Shown here piece after piece: positions 25,596 to 33,205 of a stretch of DNA of 39,877 nucleotides. Source of the stretch: UMGS755 sp045597205 (GTDB lineage Bacteria > Bacillota > Clostridia > UBA1381 > UBA9506); contig JAZODT010000009.1 of NCBI GenBank assembly GCA_045597205.1, positions 1 through 39,877 of the forward strand, in the 5' to 3' direction. Below the pieces are notes generated by a model. It searched no databases. It had not been told where the DNA came from and worked only from the letters and a program-made list of their open reading frames with translations. The position numbers and the translations under genes were made by a program. Within the stretch, counting starts at the first letter, position 1. Every line of letters starts with the position of its first letter.

Positions 25596-28500
25596 GTGGC
25601 AAGAGAATGGACACCGGCACAACGGGCTGCCATAGATGCACGAAATGCGGATATTTTAGTATCGGCAGCGGCTGGCAGCGGCAAAACAGCCGTTTTAGTT
25701 GAAAGAATAATAGAGAGAATGACAGACAACCAGCAACCGGTAGATATAGACCGGTTGCTGGTTGTTACGTTTACAAATGCAGCAGCGGCTGAAATGCGAC
25801 AGAGAATAGGCGATGTTTTAACCCAGCGTTTAGAAAAAGACCCCGAAAATGCCTTGTTATTGCGTCAACTAACCCTTTTGCCGAAAGCTTCTATCACCAC
25901 CATCCATTCTTATTGCCTTAAAGTGTTGCGTGCAAACTTTAACGCATTGGGATTAGACCCCAATTTTAGAATTGCCAACCCTACCGAAAATGAACTGTTA
26001 AGGCATGCTGCATTAGAAGAAGTAATAGAAGAGATGTATGATGACCCAGTGTTTGCCGGCGATTTCCTGCTGCTCACCGAAGCTTATTTAAACATTAAAA
26101 ATCCCGACCCTTTTTATGAACTCATTAATCATATTTATGATTTTGCCATGAGCTTGCCAAAACCTGCAAAATGGCTGCAACAATCCGTAGAACGTTTAGA
26201 GGCAAAAGAAACCTTTGACCAAACACCTTACAGTGCGCAAATAATGCAAGCGACTCATGCGGTGGTAGCAGAAATTATAACCCAGTATGATGCCATGCTT
26301 AAGTGCTTGGAAACAACTGGCGAGGAAGACTTTCTGTTTGAGTTTTTAATGGGAGAAAGAAGACAAATAGAAGCATTAAACCAAATAACAACCTATGATG
26401 ACTTTTTCAAAAAAGCCTATGGGCTGGAGTTTTTAACGGTGCCAAAGGCATCGGGCAAAGGGCAGAGCGAGGAAAGAAAAAAGATACTGTCCATGCGGGA
26501 CAAGGTAAAGAAAAATTGGAAAGAAAATGTATTGGAAAAATTGCTTCAGTTTGACGGACAAAAACAGCTAGAATTGCTGTTAAAACTAAAGCCTTTAATG
26601 CGTTGCATGTCCGAGGTTGTTCGTCGCCTTATGATTCGTTTTGATGAAAAAAAAGAAGAAAAAAACCTTTTGAATTATAACGATTTAGAGCATAATTGTT
26701 ATCGGTTGTTTGTTGATGAAAAGGGAGAAGCCACAGCCATTGCACAAACAGAACAACAACGGTTTGATGAAATTTTAATTGATGAATATCAGGATACTAG
26801 CGCCTTGCAGGAGGCTATTTTTGGTGCCATTAAAAAAGAAAGAGCCTTGTTTTTGGTTGGTGATGTGAAACAAAGCATTTATCGGTTTAGAAATACCAAC
26901 CCTAAATTGTTTAAAGAAAAAAAAGACAGCTACAGTACGGATGAACAGGCAGAACAAAGAAAAATTATTCTTTCTAATAATTTTCGCAGCCGTGCTTGTG
27001 TGTTGGATGCAGTTAATTTTGTATTTGGTCGGGTCATGTCAGAGGCTGTGGGAGAAATTACCTATGATGAAGAGGAAAAACTTTATCCCGGGGCACCATA
27101 TCCGGCCGTGGAACATCCTCTTTCAGAAGAAACAGAACTGTGGCTTGTAGAACTTTCCGGTCAGGATGAGGAAACAGCTTTAGAAGCGGCAGAAGCAGAA
27201 GCTATTTTGGCGGCAAAACGCATTCATGAATTAATAGAAAATCACTATCAGGTTGCCGGAAAAGAGGGCGTACATACAGTTACCTATCGTGATTTTTGTA
27301 TTTTAATGCGCACAAATAAGTGGGCACCTGTTTTTTGCAAAACGCTGACGGCCTATGGCATTCCTTGTTATAGCGAAACAGGGGATTCATTTTTAGAAAG
27401 TAACGAAATTGCGGTTATGATGTCGCTTTTAAGGATTATCGATAATCCCCATCAAGATATTCCGTTGCTCTGCGTTTTGCGGTCGCAAATGTTTTCTTTT
27501 TCTGCAGATGAACTAGCTGCCATTCGATTGGCAGACCGGAAAAGTGACTTTTTTGAGGCTCTTACAAAACGGGCAGAAGAGACAGATGTCCTGGGGGAAC
27601 GCCTGCAAAAATTCTTGCAGGATTTATCTCGTTATCGTGAAAAAAGCAGGGTTTTAAATATTGCAGAATTGGTTTGGTATTTATATATGCAAACAGGCTT
27701 TTATGAGGCACAGGCAACATTACCAGCCGGTGCTATGCGCCGTCAAAATCTAAGGCTGTTGCACAAACGTGCCGGAGATTTTGAAAAAACAGGGTTAAAG
27801 GGTTTATATAGTTTTATCAATTTTATTGATGAATATAAGGGGATAGGCGGCGATTTTGACGCAGCCCGCTCGATTGGCGAAGAACAGAATGTGGTTCGAG
27901 TAATGAGTATTCACAAAAGCAAGGGTCTTGAATTCCCTGTGGTGATTCTGGCAGGGTTGGGACACCAAATCAATATGCAGGACATAAGAAAAAGCATTTT
28001 AATTCACAGTGAATGGGGTTATGGGCCTAAATATATTGATACAGACTTGGGATTGTCGTATGAAAACTGCGCCCGAACGGTTGTGAAACGGGCAATGGAA
28101 TATGAAGCGTTGTCAGAAGAATTGCGCGTTTTATATGTTGCTATGACCCGCGCCAGAGAAAAACTGATTATGCTGGCTTCCAGAAAAAATATAGCCGGCA
28201 CCATTCAAAAATATGCTTTGGCGGCAGGCAAACATCCGGTTCCAGTCACGTTGACTGCTAATGTGCTTGGGATTATGGATTGGCTGATCATGGCACTTTT
28301 ATCCCATCCGGATGGAGAAGTTCTCAGAGAAAAAGCACAAATAAAAGTAAACCTGCCATCAGATTCTTTTGGAAAGTTTACAATAGAATTGGTCGAGGCA
28401 GATGCGCTATTTCCTCAGGAAGAGGAGGAAGAGGCAGTAGAAGAGCAACCTGAAGAATCAGCTCCGCTACCTTCGCTTTTAAATTATAAATATGCCCATC

Positions 28501-29123
28501 GTGATGCTGTTATGTTACCGGCAAAAATAACGGTAACCGAAGTTAAACGCCGGCAATACGAGTTGGAGTCTGACAGCATCTATTTATATGAAAGGCCCCG
28601 CTTTTTGATGCCCTATACAGGCAAGCTCAATGGGGCAGAAATCGGCACGGTGATGCATACGGTAATGGAAAATTTGGATTTTAACCATTGCGAAAGCTGT
28701 GAAGCAATTTGCGAGCAGATAAACAGTTTGCAAAAACGACACATTCTATCGCCCGAAGAAGTCCACTCGGTAGATGTGCAGGCACTCTTTGCGCTAATGA
28801 ACACAACGATAGGGCAAAAACTGCAATCGGCAGAACGCGTGGAACGGGAAATATCTTTTGCCATTTCTGTTGAGGCAGAGCCAATTTTTGGCATAGCTGG
28901 TCAGGTAATGCTACAGGGTATGATTGACTGTTTGATTTTTGACGGGGATGAAATCATACTTGTGGATTATAAAACAGATAGAAAAGGAACACCGGAAACC
29001 ATAAAGGAACTGTATAAAGTACAGCTTGATTGTTATGCTTTGGCAGTAGAAAAGATGTATGGTAAAAAAGTGTCTCATAAATACTTATATCTCTTTCAGT
29101 TTAATAAGGAAGTAGAGCTTTAG
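25596..29123 (+). CDS. addA: ATP-dependent helicase/nuclease subunit A (AddA)
   Basis: An 1175-residue UvrD-like helicase fused to a RecB-type nuclease, the motor of AddAB double-strand-break resection. Walker A is SAAAGSGKTAVL (about 25-36), the DEXQ-type motif is LIDEYQDTS (about 393), motifs IV-VI include VRVMSIHKSKGLEFPVV and VAMTRAREKL, and the nuclease core is LVDYKTDRK (about 1121) with QLDCYALAVE after it. The start is GTG with GAGGTGG upstream and no suitable ATG nearby. Length is normal, slightly short. The partner AddB, usually encoded just upstream, is absent: the upstream gene is DUF1540. Either AddB is unlinked or the gene was separated by rearrangement. Confidence 0.96.
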   Translation: MAREWTPAQRAAIDARNADILVSAAAGSGKTAVLVERIIERMTDNQQPVDIDRLLVVTFTNAAAAEMRQRIGDVLTQRLEKDPENALLLRQLTLLPKASITTIHSYCLKVLRANFNALGLDPNFRIANPTENELLRHAALEEVIEEMYDDPVFAGDFLLLTEAYLNIKNPDPFYELINHIYDFAMSLPKPAKWLQQSVERLEAKETFDQTPYSAQIMQATHAVVAEIITQYDAMLKCLETTGEEDFLFEFLMGERRQIEALNQITTYDDFFKKAYGLEFLTVPKASGKGQSEERKKILSMRDKVKKNWKENVLEKLLQFDGQKQLELLLKLKPLMRCMSEVVRRLMIRFDEKKEEKNLLNYNDLEHNCYRLFVDEKGEATAIAQTEQQRFDEILIDEYQDTSALQEAIFGAIKKERALFLVGDVKQSIYRFRNTNPKLFKEKKDSYSTDEQAEQRKIILSNNFRSRACVLDAVNFVFGRVMSEAVGEITYDEEEKLYPGAPYPAVEHPLSEETELWLVELSGQDEETALEAAEAEAILAAKRIHELIENHYQVAGKEGVHTVTYRDFCILMRTNKWAPVFCKTLTAYGIPCYSETGDSFLESNEIAVMMSLLRIIDNPHQDIPLLCVLRSQMFSFSADELAAIRLADRKSDFFEALTKRAEETDVLGERLQKFLQDLSRYREKSRVLNIAELVWYLYMQTGFYEAQATLPAGAMRRQNLRLLHKRAGDFEKTGLKGLYSFINFIDEYKGIGGDFDAARSIGEEQNVVRVMSIHKSKGLEFPVVILAGLGHQINMQDIRKSILIHSEWGYGPKYIDTDLGLSYENCARTVVKRAMEYEALSEELRVLYVAMTRAREKLIMLASRKNIAGTIQKYALAAGKHPVPVTLTANVLGIMDWLIMALLSHPDGEVLREKAQIKVNLPSDSFGKFTIELVEADALFPQEEEEEAVEEQPEESAPLPSLLNYKYAHRDAVMLPAKITVTEVKRRQYELESDSIYLYERPRFLMPYTGKLNGAEIGTVMHTVMENLDFNHCESCEAICEQINSLQKRHILSPEEVHSVDVQALFALMNTTIGQKLQSAERVEREISFAISVEAEPIFGIAGQVMLQGMIDCLIFDGDEIILVDYKTDRKGTPETIKELYKVQLDCYALAVEKMYGKKVSHKYLYLFQFNKEVEL

Positions 29124-29130
29124 GTTATTC

Positions 29131-29159
29131 TTGACGGCTATATTATTTTATGATAAGAT
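29131..29159 (+). promoter_or_regulatory. Promoter of the hydrogenase-like sensor module
   Basis: TTGACG (29131-29136), a 17-nt spacer and TAAGAT (29154-29159). It lies directly after addA and 50 nt before the first DRTGG gene, giving the module its own transcription. Confidence 0.72.
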
Positions 29160-29209
29160 ACAAATATAAAGGTTAAATGTTAAAGAAATCGTGTGAAAGG
29201 AACGTGTTT

Positions 29210-29557
29210 ATGAAGCTGAAACAGGTGAGTGAAATTTTACACGCAAAGGTGCTGACAAAAGGCCCTTGGGAAGAGCAGAAAGTGCAATCTGCCTGTGGTT
29301 GTGACTTAATGAGTGATGTGCTTGCTTTTGTGAAAAATCAGGCTATGCTGTTAACAGGGCTTGTGAACCCTCAGGTCATTCGTACCGCAGAGATGATGGA
29401 CATTAAAACCGTGGTGTTTGTGCGCGGTAAAACTCCCCAGGCTGGTATTTTAGAGCTTGCTGAGGATATGGGAATTACCATTATGACAACAGAATATCCC
29501 ATGTATCTTGCTTGTGGAGAACTGTATAAAAACGGCTTAGGCGGCAGAGGTGAATAA
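29210..29557 (+). CDS. DRTGG domain protein (first copy)
   Basis: A 115-residue single-domain protein of the DRTGG type, which in larger proteins sits beside CBS or phosphotransacetylase domains and is thought to sense ligands. The pattern LKQVSEILHAKVLTK, then GCDLMSDVLAFVKNQAMLLTGLVNPQVIRTAEMMDIKTVVFVRGK (positions about 32-75), and the ending ILELAEDMGITIMTTEYPMYLACGELY is characteristic. The ATG at 29210 has AAAGGA upstream. A longer frame beginning at 29177 lacks a site and is discarded. It lies 2 nt before the ATPase gene. Its biochemical role is unknown. The linkage to an H-cluster protein suggests regulatory sensing. Confidence 0.82.
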   Translation: MKLKQVSEILHAKVLTKGPWEEQKVQSACGCDLMSDVLAFVKNQAMLLTGLVNPQVIRTAEMMDIKTVVFVRGKTPQAGILELAEDMGITIMTTEYPMYLACGELYKNGLGGRGE

Positions 29558-29559
29558 AT

Positions 29560-29985
29560 ATGTCTGAAAAAACAATTTCATTACATTATGAAATTGACGG
29601 CAATAATTTCACAGTTGCCGGTCAGGCGTCCAGCAGTATTAAAAAAGTGCTCAAGCAGTTGGGCGTTGCACCGGATGTAATTCGAAAAGTTGCCATTTCA
29701 ATGTATGAGGGAGAAATTAATACGGTTATTCATGGCAAGGGTGGTGTGGCAGATGTTACCATTTCTTCTGCCGAAATTATGGTTGTCTTTAAAGATAACG
29801 GCCCCGGGATTCCAGATATTGAAAAAGCTATGCAGAGCGGTTTTTCAACTGCCAGTGATGAAGCACGGGAGTTGGGCTTTGGTGCCGGAATGGGCCTGCC
29901 TAACATGAAAAAGTATTCCGATGAAATGACCATAGAATCTGAAGTGGGCAAAGGAACCACCGTAACATTGACTATTTTTTTGTAA
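29560..29985 (+). CDS. HATPase_c anti-sigma-factor-type ATP-binding protein
   Basis: A 141-residue stand-alone GHKL ATPase resembling RsbW, RsbT and SpoIIAB. The N box is YEGEINTVIHG (about 49-59), the G1 box is DNGPGI (about 86-91) and the G2 box is FGAGMGLPNMK (about 107-117). No dimerisation/histidine domain is present, so it is a serine kinase-like partner switch rather than a two-component sensor. It is encoded 2 nt after the DRTGG gene and 35 nt before the hydrogenase-like gene. It probably relays the state of its neighbours to an unlinked regulator, which is inference. No sigma factor or antagonist gene lies nearby. Confidence 0.85.
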   Translation: MSEKTISLHYEIDGNNFTVAGQASSSIKKVLKQLGVAPDVIRKVAISMYEGEINTVIHGKGGVADVTISSAEIMVVFKDNGPGIPDIEKAMQSGFSTASDEARELGFGAGMGLPNMKKYSDEMTIESEVGKGTTVTLTIFL

Positions 29986-30020
29986 TGAGTGAAAATACTT
30001 AACAGAGGGGAGACTTATGC

Positions 30021-31349
30021 ATGCAGAGCAATCAGCAATATTATCATTCTGTTCGTTTAGAAACAGAGAAATGTAAGGGTTGCATTAATTGTATTAAAGG
30101 CTGTCCCACAGAGGCCATTCGCGTTCGTGATGGAAAAGCTAAAATTATTAAAGAACGCTGTATTGATTGCGGCGAATGTATTCGCGCCTGTCCCTATCAG
30201 GCTAAAAATGCTGTTACGGAAAAACTGGATGATATTTTTAATTTCAGATATAAAATTGCCATACCGGCACCTACCTTATATGGGCAGTTTAACAATTTAA
30301 AAGATATTAATTTGGTGTTGACGGGATTGAAATATTTAGGCTTTGACGATGTGTATGAAGTTGCCAAAGCCACAGAAGTCATTACAGATTATACCAAAAA
30401 GCTTTTGCAGGAGGGAAAACTTTTGCGCCCCGTCATCAATTCGGCTTGTCCAGCAGTTATTCGTTTGATTACGGTGCGTTTTCCTAATTTGATTGACCAC
30501 ATTCTGCCACTTATTTCACCCATGGAAGCAGCGGCCAAAGTGGCGCGGATGGAAGCCGTTCGAAAAACGGGTTTAAACCCTTGTGAAATTGGTGTTTTCT
30601 TTATTTCACCCTGTGCGGCCAAAGCTACCAGTATTCGTAACCCGCTAGGCAACGCCGAACCATTGGTGGACGGGGTTTTGTCCATTAAAGAGATTTATTT
30701 AAAATTATTGCCGATTTTAGGCAAAATAGAAAAAGTTGAGGATTTATCCACCTGTGCCTTTGCAGGCGTTCGCTGGGCCGGTGCCGGCGGAGAGGCAGAT
30801 GCCTTGGGCATTGACAAATATGTGGCAGTCGATGGCATTGATAATGTGGTGAAATTATTAGAAGAAATTGAAGATGATGAAAAACTTGATGTAGATTTCG
30901 TTGAGGCTCTGTGTTGTGTAGGCGGTTGTGTGGGTGGACCTTTAACCGTTGAAAACACCTTTGTTGCCAAAACAAAAATAAAAAAACTGGCAGAAGATTT
31001 AAAGCGAAAAGGTCAACGGCCGGTTTCTATACCACTTTCCGAAAAAGATTTACAGTGGGATACGCCCATAACCTATCGTAATGTACTTAATTTAGATGAC
31101 GATATTCTTGTTGCAATGCAAAAAATGGAACAGATGGACGAAATTTATGCCCACTTGCCTCATTTGGATTGCGGCTCTTGCGGAACACCCAGCTGCAAAG
31201 CGTTGGCAGAGGATATTGTCCGTGGTTTTGCCACAGAAACCGACTGTATATACAAATTGCGTGAAAAAGTGCGTGAGCTGGCCAGACAAATGGTGGAACT
31301 GGAAGAAGAAATGCCCGGTTCTTTCAAAAGTGATAACCGTGAATATTGA
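30021..31349 (+). CDS. [FeFe]-hydrogenase-like sensor protein (HsfB-type)
   Basis: A 442-residue iron-sulfur protein. Residues 18-28 and 47-57 carry two CxxCxxCxxxCP [4Fe-4S] motifs. Residues 78-345 are a hydrogenase large-subunit domain in which the four H-cluster cysteines remain: Cys143 (SACPAV), Cys198 (SPCAAK), Cys299 and Cys303 (LCCVGGC). Against the catalytic TSCCPAW motif, the first cysteine is Ala142 and the tryptophan is Val146. The usual MPC-xx-K-xx-E has lost its Met and Glu. A third cluster motif (Cys384, 387, 392, 409) and a short coiled coil end the protein. The altered proton path implies sensing, not efficient H2 turnover. AGGGGAG lies 8 nt before the ATG. Confidence 0.88.
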   Translation: MQSNQQYYHSVRLETEKCKGCINCIKGCPTEAIRVRDGKAKIIKERCIDCGECIRACPYQAKNAVTEKLDDIFNFRYKIAIPAPTLYGQFNNLKDINLVLTGLKYLGFDDVYEVAKATEVITDYTKKLLQEGKLLRPVINSACPAVIRLITVRFPNLIDHILPLISPMEAAAKVARMEAVRKTGLNPCEIGVFFISPCAAKATSIRNPLGNAEPLVDGVLSIKEIYLKLLPILGKIEKVEDLSTCAFAGVRWAGAGGEADALGIDKYVAVDGIDNVVKLLEEIEDDEKLDVDFVEALCCVGGCVGGPLTVENTFVAKTKIKKLAEDLKRKGQRPVSIPLSEKDLQWDTPITYRNVLNLDDDILVAMQKMEQMDEIYAHLPHLDCGSCGTPSCKALAEDIVRGFATETDCIYKLREKVRELARQMVELEEEMPGSFKSDNREY

Positions 31350-31364
31350 AGGGAGGCAGATGGC

Positions 31365-31694
31365 ATGACAGTACAGGACTTTGCAGAAAAAAATGGTATG
31401 CGTTTTTTGTCAAAAGGTGACACAACCCAAGAAATTACCGGATGCTATATAGGGGATTTGCTAAGCCTTGCCATGAGCCGGGTAGAAAGCGGTTATGCAT
31501 GGCTTACGGTGCAGGGCAATGTGAATGTTGTCGGAGTGGCGGCTTTAACAGAGCCTTCGTGCATTATTCTAGTAGAAGACCGTGTGTTAGATGAAAACGC
31601 GGCAGAAAAAGCAAAAGAGCAGAATGTAAACATATTAAGCACCGAATGCTCAGCTTATGAATTGGCTTGCCGTTTGTTTGAACAAAACAAATGA
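31365..31694 (+). CDS. DRTGG domain protein (second copy)
   Basis: A 109-residue paralogue of the DRTGG protein at 29210. It keeps the GCYIGDLLSLAMSRVESGYAWLTVQGN core (about 27-53), VVGVAALTEPSCIILVED and the terminal ILSTECSAYELACRL pattern, but the two are clearly diverged. It begins 15 nt after the hydrogenase-like gene with GGGAGG upstream, and its stop overlaps the PHP gene start as ATGA. Two unlike DRTGG proteins flanking the H-cluster protein suggest a heteromeric sensor assembly. This is inference from gene order. Confidence 0.8.
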   Translation: MTVQDFAEKNGMRFLSKGDTTQEITGCYIGDLLSLAMSRVESGYAWLTVQGNVNVVGVAALTEPSCIILVEDRVLDENAAEKAKEQNVNILSTECSAYELACRLFEQNK

Positions 31695-32407
31695 GGGTGA
31701 AATGTGATTTGCATATCCATTCGGCCTTATCCCCCTGCGGCGATATGGATATGACACCGAACAATATTGTGAATATGGCTCAGTTAAATGGATTGGCGCT
31801 GTTTGCCTTGACCGACCATAACACCGTGGGCAACGTTAGGGCGGTGATGGAATGTGCTCAAAAAACCCCATTGTGTGTTGTGCCCGGCATGGAATTGGAA
31901 ACGGTGGAAGAAGCTCATTTTGTTTGCTTGTTCCCCACAATTGAACAGGCAGAGGCGTTTATGGAATTTTTAGCACCTTATCGCTTGCCGATAGCCAATC
32001 GGCCGGATATTTTCGGTGAACAGGCCTATATGAATGCGCAGGATGAAATTGTGTGGCACGAACCCAATTTGCTCACAACGGCCCTTGGTTGTTCTGTTTA
32101 TGATGCGGCACCGACTGTTTTTTCTATGGGTGGTGTGATGGTGCCTGCGCATGTGGATAAGCCGGCATACAGTATGATCTCAAACCTTGGCACAGTGCCA
32201 GAGGATTTGGGTTTTAAAACAGTTGAAATTTCCAAGAATACTACCATAAAAGATGTGTTAGCACAATGGCCATACCTTGAAAAATATCGGCTCATCACTA
32301 ATTCAGATGCCCACTATTTGTGGGATGTATATGAAGACCAAAATGTTTTAGAGTTGGAAGAAATCAGCGCAAAATGTTTGATTGAAACACTCAGAAAGGG
32401 GAAATAA
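31691..32407 (+). CDS. PHP-domain metal-dependent phosphoesterase
   Basis: A 238-residue PHP protein. Metal-binding motifs are HIHSALSPCGDMD (about 8-20), LTDHNT (about 40-45), PGMELETVEEAHF (about 63-75), PAHVDKPAYSM (about 153-163) and TNSDAHYL (about 200-207). The family includes histidinol phosphatases, nucleases and nucleotide phosphatases. The short length and context do not single out one. It starts inside the stop of the preceding gene (ATGA) with no separate ribosome binding site, so it depends on translational coupling. It is a known companion of hydrogenase-type gene clusters in Clostridia, by recollection of genome contexts rather than direct proof. Confidence 0.85.
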   Translation: MRVKCDLHIHSALSPCGDMDMTPNNIVNMAQLNGLALFALTDHNTVGNVRAVMECAQKTPLCVVPGMELETVEEAHFVCLFPTIEQAEAFMEFLAPYRLPIANRPDIFGEQAYMNAQDEIVWHEPNLLTTALGCSVYDAAPTVFSMGGVMVPAHVDKPAYSMISNLGTVPEDLGFKTVEISKNTTIKDVLAQWPYLEKYRLITNSDAHYLWDVYEDQNVLELEEISAKCLIETLRKGK

Positions 32408-32409
32408 CC

Positions 32410-32826
32410 ATGAAATCATATCGCAAGGAGTTGTTCTTTGAGGCAGACCGCCGCAGAGAAATTATTAGAATTACTGACGATGTACAACAGGCAATTCATG
32501 AAAGCGGCATTCAAGAGGGTCTTGTGCTTGTAAATGCTATGCATATTACAGCCAGCGTGTTTATTAATGATAACGAATCGGGACTTCACCACGATTATGA
32601 GGTGTGGCTGGAAAAATTAGCCCCCGAAAAACCCTATGACCAGTATTGGCACAATGGTTATGGAGATAATGCCGATGCCCATTTAAAACGTACCATTATG
32701 GGTCGTGAAGTGGTTTGCGCCATTACAAACGGCAAACTGGATTTTGGTCCGTGGGAACAAATTTTTTATTATGAATTAGACGGTAAGCGCAGAAAAAGAG
32801 TGCTGATTAAAATCATTGGCGAATAA
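32410..32826 (+). CDS. YjbQ family protein (UPF0047)
   Basis: A 138-residue YjbQ protein. Signatures are LVLVNAMHITASVFINDNESG (positions about 38-58), HNGYGDNADAHLKRTIMGREV (about 77-97) and the ending GPWEQIFYYELDGKRRKRVLIKIIGE (about 113-138). Members have been reported with weak thiamin-phosphate synthase activity, but the physiological role is unsettled. AAAGGGG lies upstream of the ATG, and it begins 2 nt after the PHP gene, so it is the last gene of the sensor operon. A strong terminator follows 17 nt after its stop. Confidence 0.92.
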   Translation: MKSYRKELFFEADRRREIIRITDDVQQAIHESGIQEGLVLVNAMHITASVFINDNESGLHHDYEVWLEKLAPEKPYDQYWHNGYGDNADAHLKRTIMGREVVCAITNGKLDFGPWEQIFYYELDGKRRKRVLIKIIGE

Positions 32827-32843
32827 AAGTATAAAATGATGGG

Positions 32844-32880
32844 GCTGTTTAACAAAATTTTGTTAAACAGCTCTTTTTTG
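32844..32880 (+). terminator. Terminator of the sensor-module operon
   Basis: GCTGTTTAACAAAA and TTTTGTTAAACAGC (32844-32871) form a perfect 28-nt inverted repeat, followed by CTCTTTTTTG. It closes the DRTGG-to-yjbQ operon. Confidence 0.9.
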
Positions 32881-32910
32881 TTAAGGAATACCATGGGCTA
32901 TACCTGTGAT

Positions 32911-33092
32911 TCCAAAAAGTTTTTAGCTTTACATAATAAAGCCTTCACCTCGAGGGGAAGCCTTAAAAACCGTCTTGACGGTAGTCGTGCGGTAACTGCA
33001 AATAAAATAAATTTAGTGCACGTTGAGGCACAACCGATATAAAAACCTTATAGGCTTAGTGCATGCCACCGGTTTTACCGATGGTTATGACT
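32911..33092 (+). ncRNA. Candidate structured RNA or decayed IS200/IS605 right end
   Basis: This 379-nt gap between yjbQ and lexA has no credible gene but is packed with short stems on the plus strand: GCTTTA/TAAAGC (32926-32942), CTTCACC/GGGGAAG (about 32943-32960), ACCGTC/GACGGT (about 32969-32982), GCGG/CTGC (about 32989-32999), GTGC/GCAC (about 33017-33032) and CCGGT/ACCGA (about 33069-33081). A small reading frame ends inside it. The hairpin-dense layout resembles a structured RNA, and reminds me of the 3' region and right end of tnpB elements (omega RNA). No transposase is recognisable. I could not match it to a named RNA family. Confidence 0.35.
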
Positions 33093-33110
33093 AAATTTTT
33101 TAAAAAATTA

Positions 33111-33122
33111 GAACAAATGTTT
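33111..33122. promoter_or_regulatory. LexA operator of lexA
   Basis: GAACAAATGTTT differs from the GAAC-N4-GTTC consensus only in the last base. It shares its first 11 bases with the dinB operator and overlaps the lexA -35 hexamer, giving classical autorepression. Confidence 0.85.
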
Positions 33123-33149
33123 GATTTTTTTGAAAAAATGTGATACAAT
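33121..33149 (+). promoter_or_regulatory. Promoter of lexA
   Basis: TTGATT (33121-33126), a 17-nt spacer and TACAAT (33144-33149), preceded by TGTGA as an extended -10. The -35 overlaps the LexA operator. Confidence 0.82.
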
Positions 33150-33205
33150 GTTTAACAGGATTAACATTTACATAAGACTAAACTTGTGTATGAAAGGATA
33201 AAAAT

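Noticed and set aside
30685..30975. Two overlapping minus-strand frames opposite the hydrogenase-like gene
   Set aside because: Low-complexity His/Ser/Thr-rich products, lying opposite a strongly supported gene.
30021..31349. Calling this gene a catalytic H2-producing hydrogenase
   Set aside because: The proton-relay cysteine and other active-site residues are replaced, and no catalytic partner subunits are nearby.
32836..33042. 68-codon plus-strand frame between yjbQ and lexA
   Set aside because: Its start lies inside the terminator region, it has no ribosome binding site, and it crosses several hairpins. Its protein-like end is mentioned only as a possible tnpB remnant.
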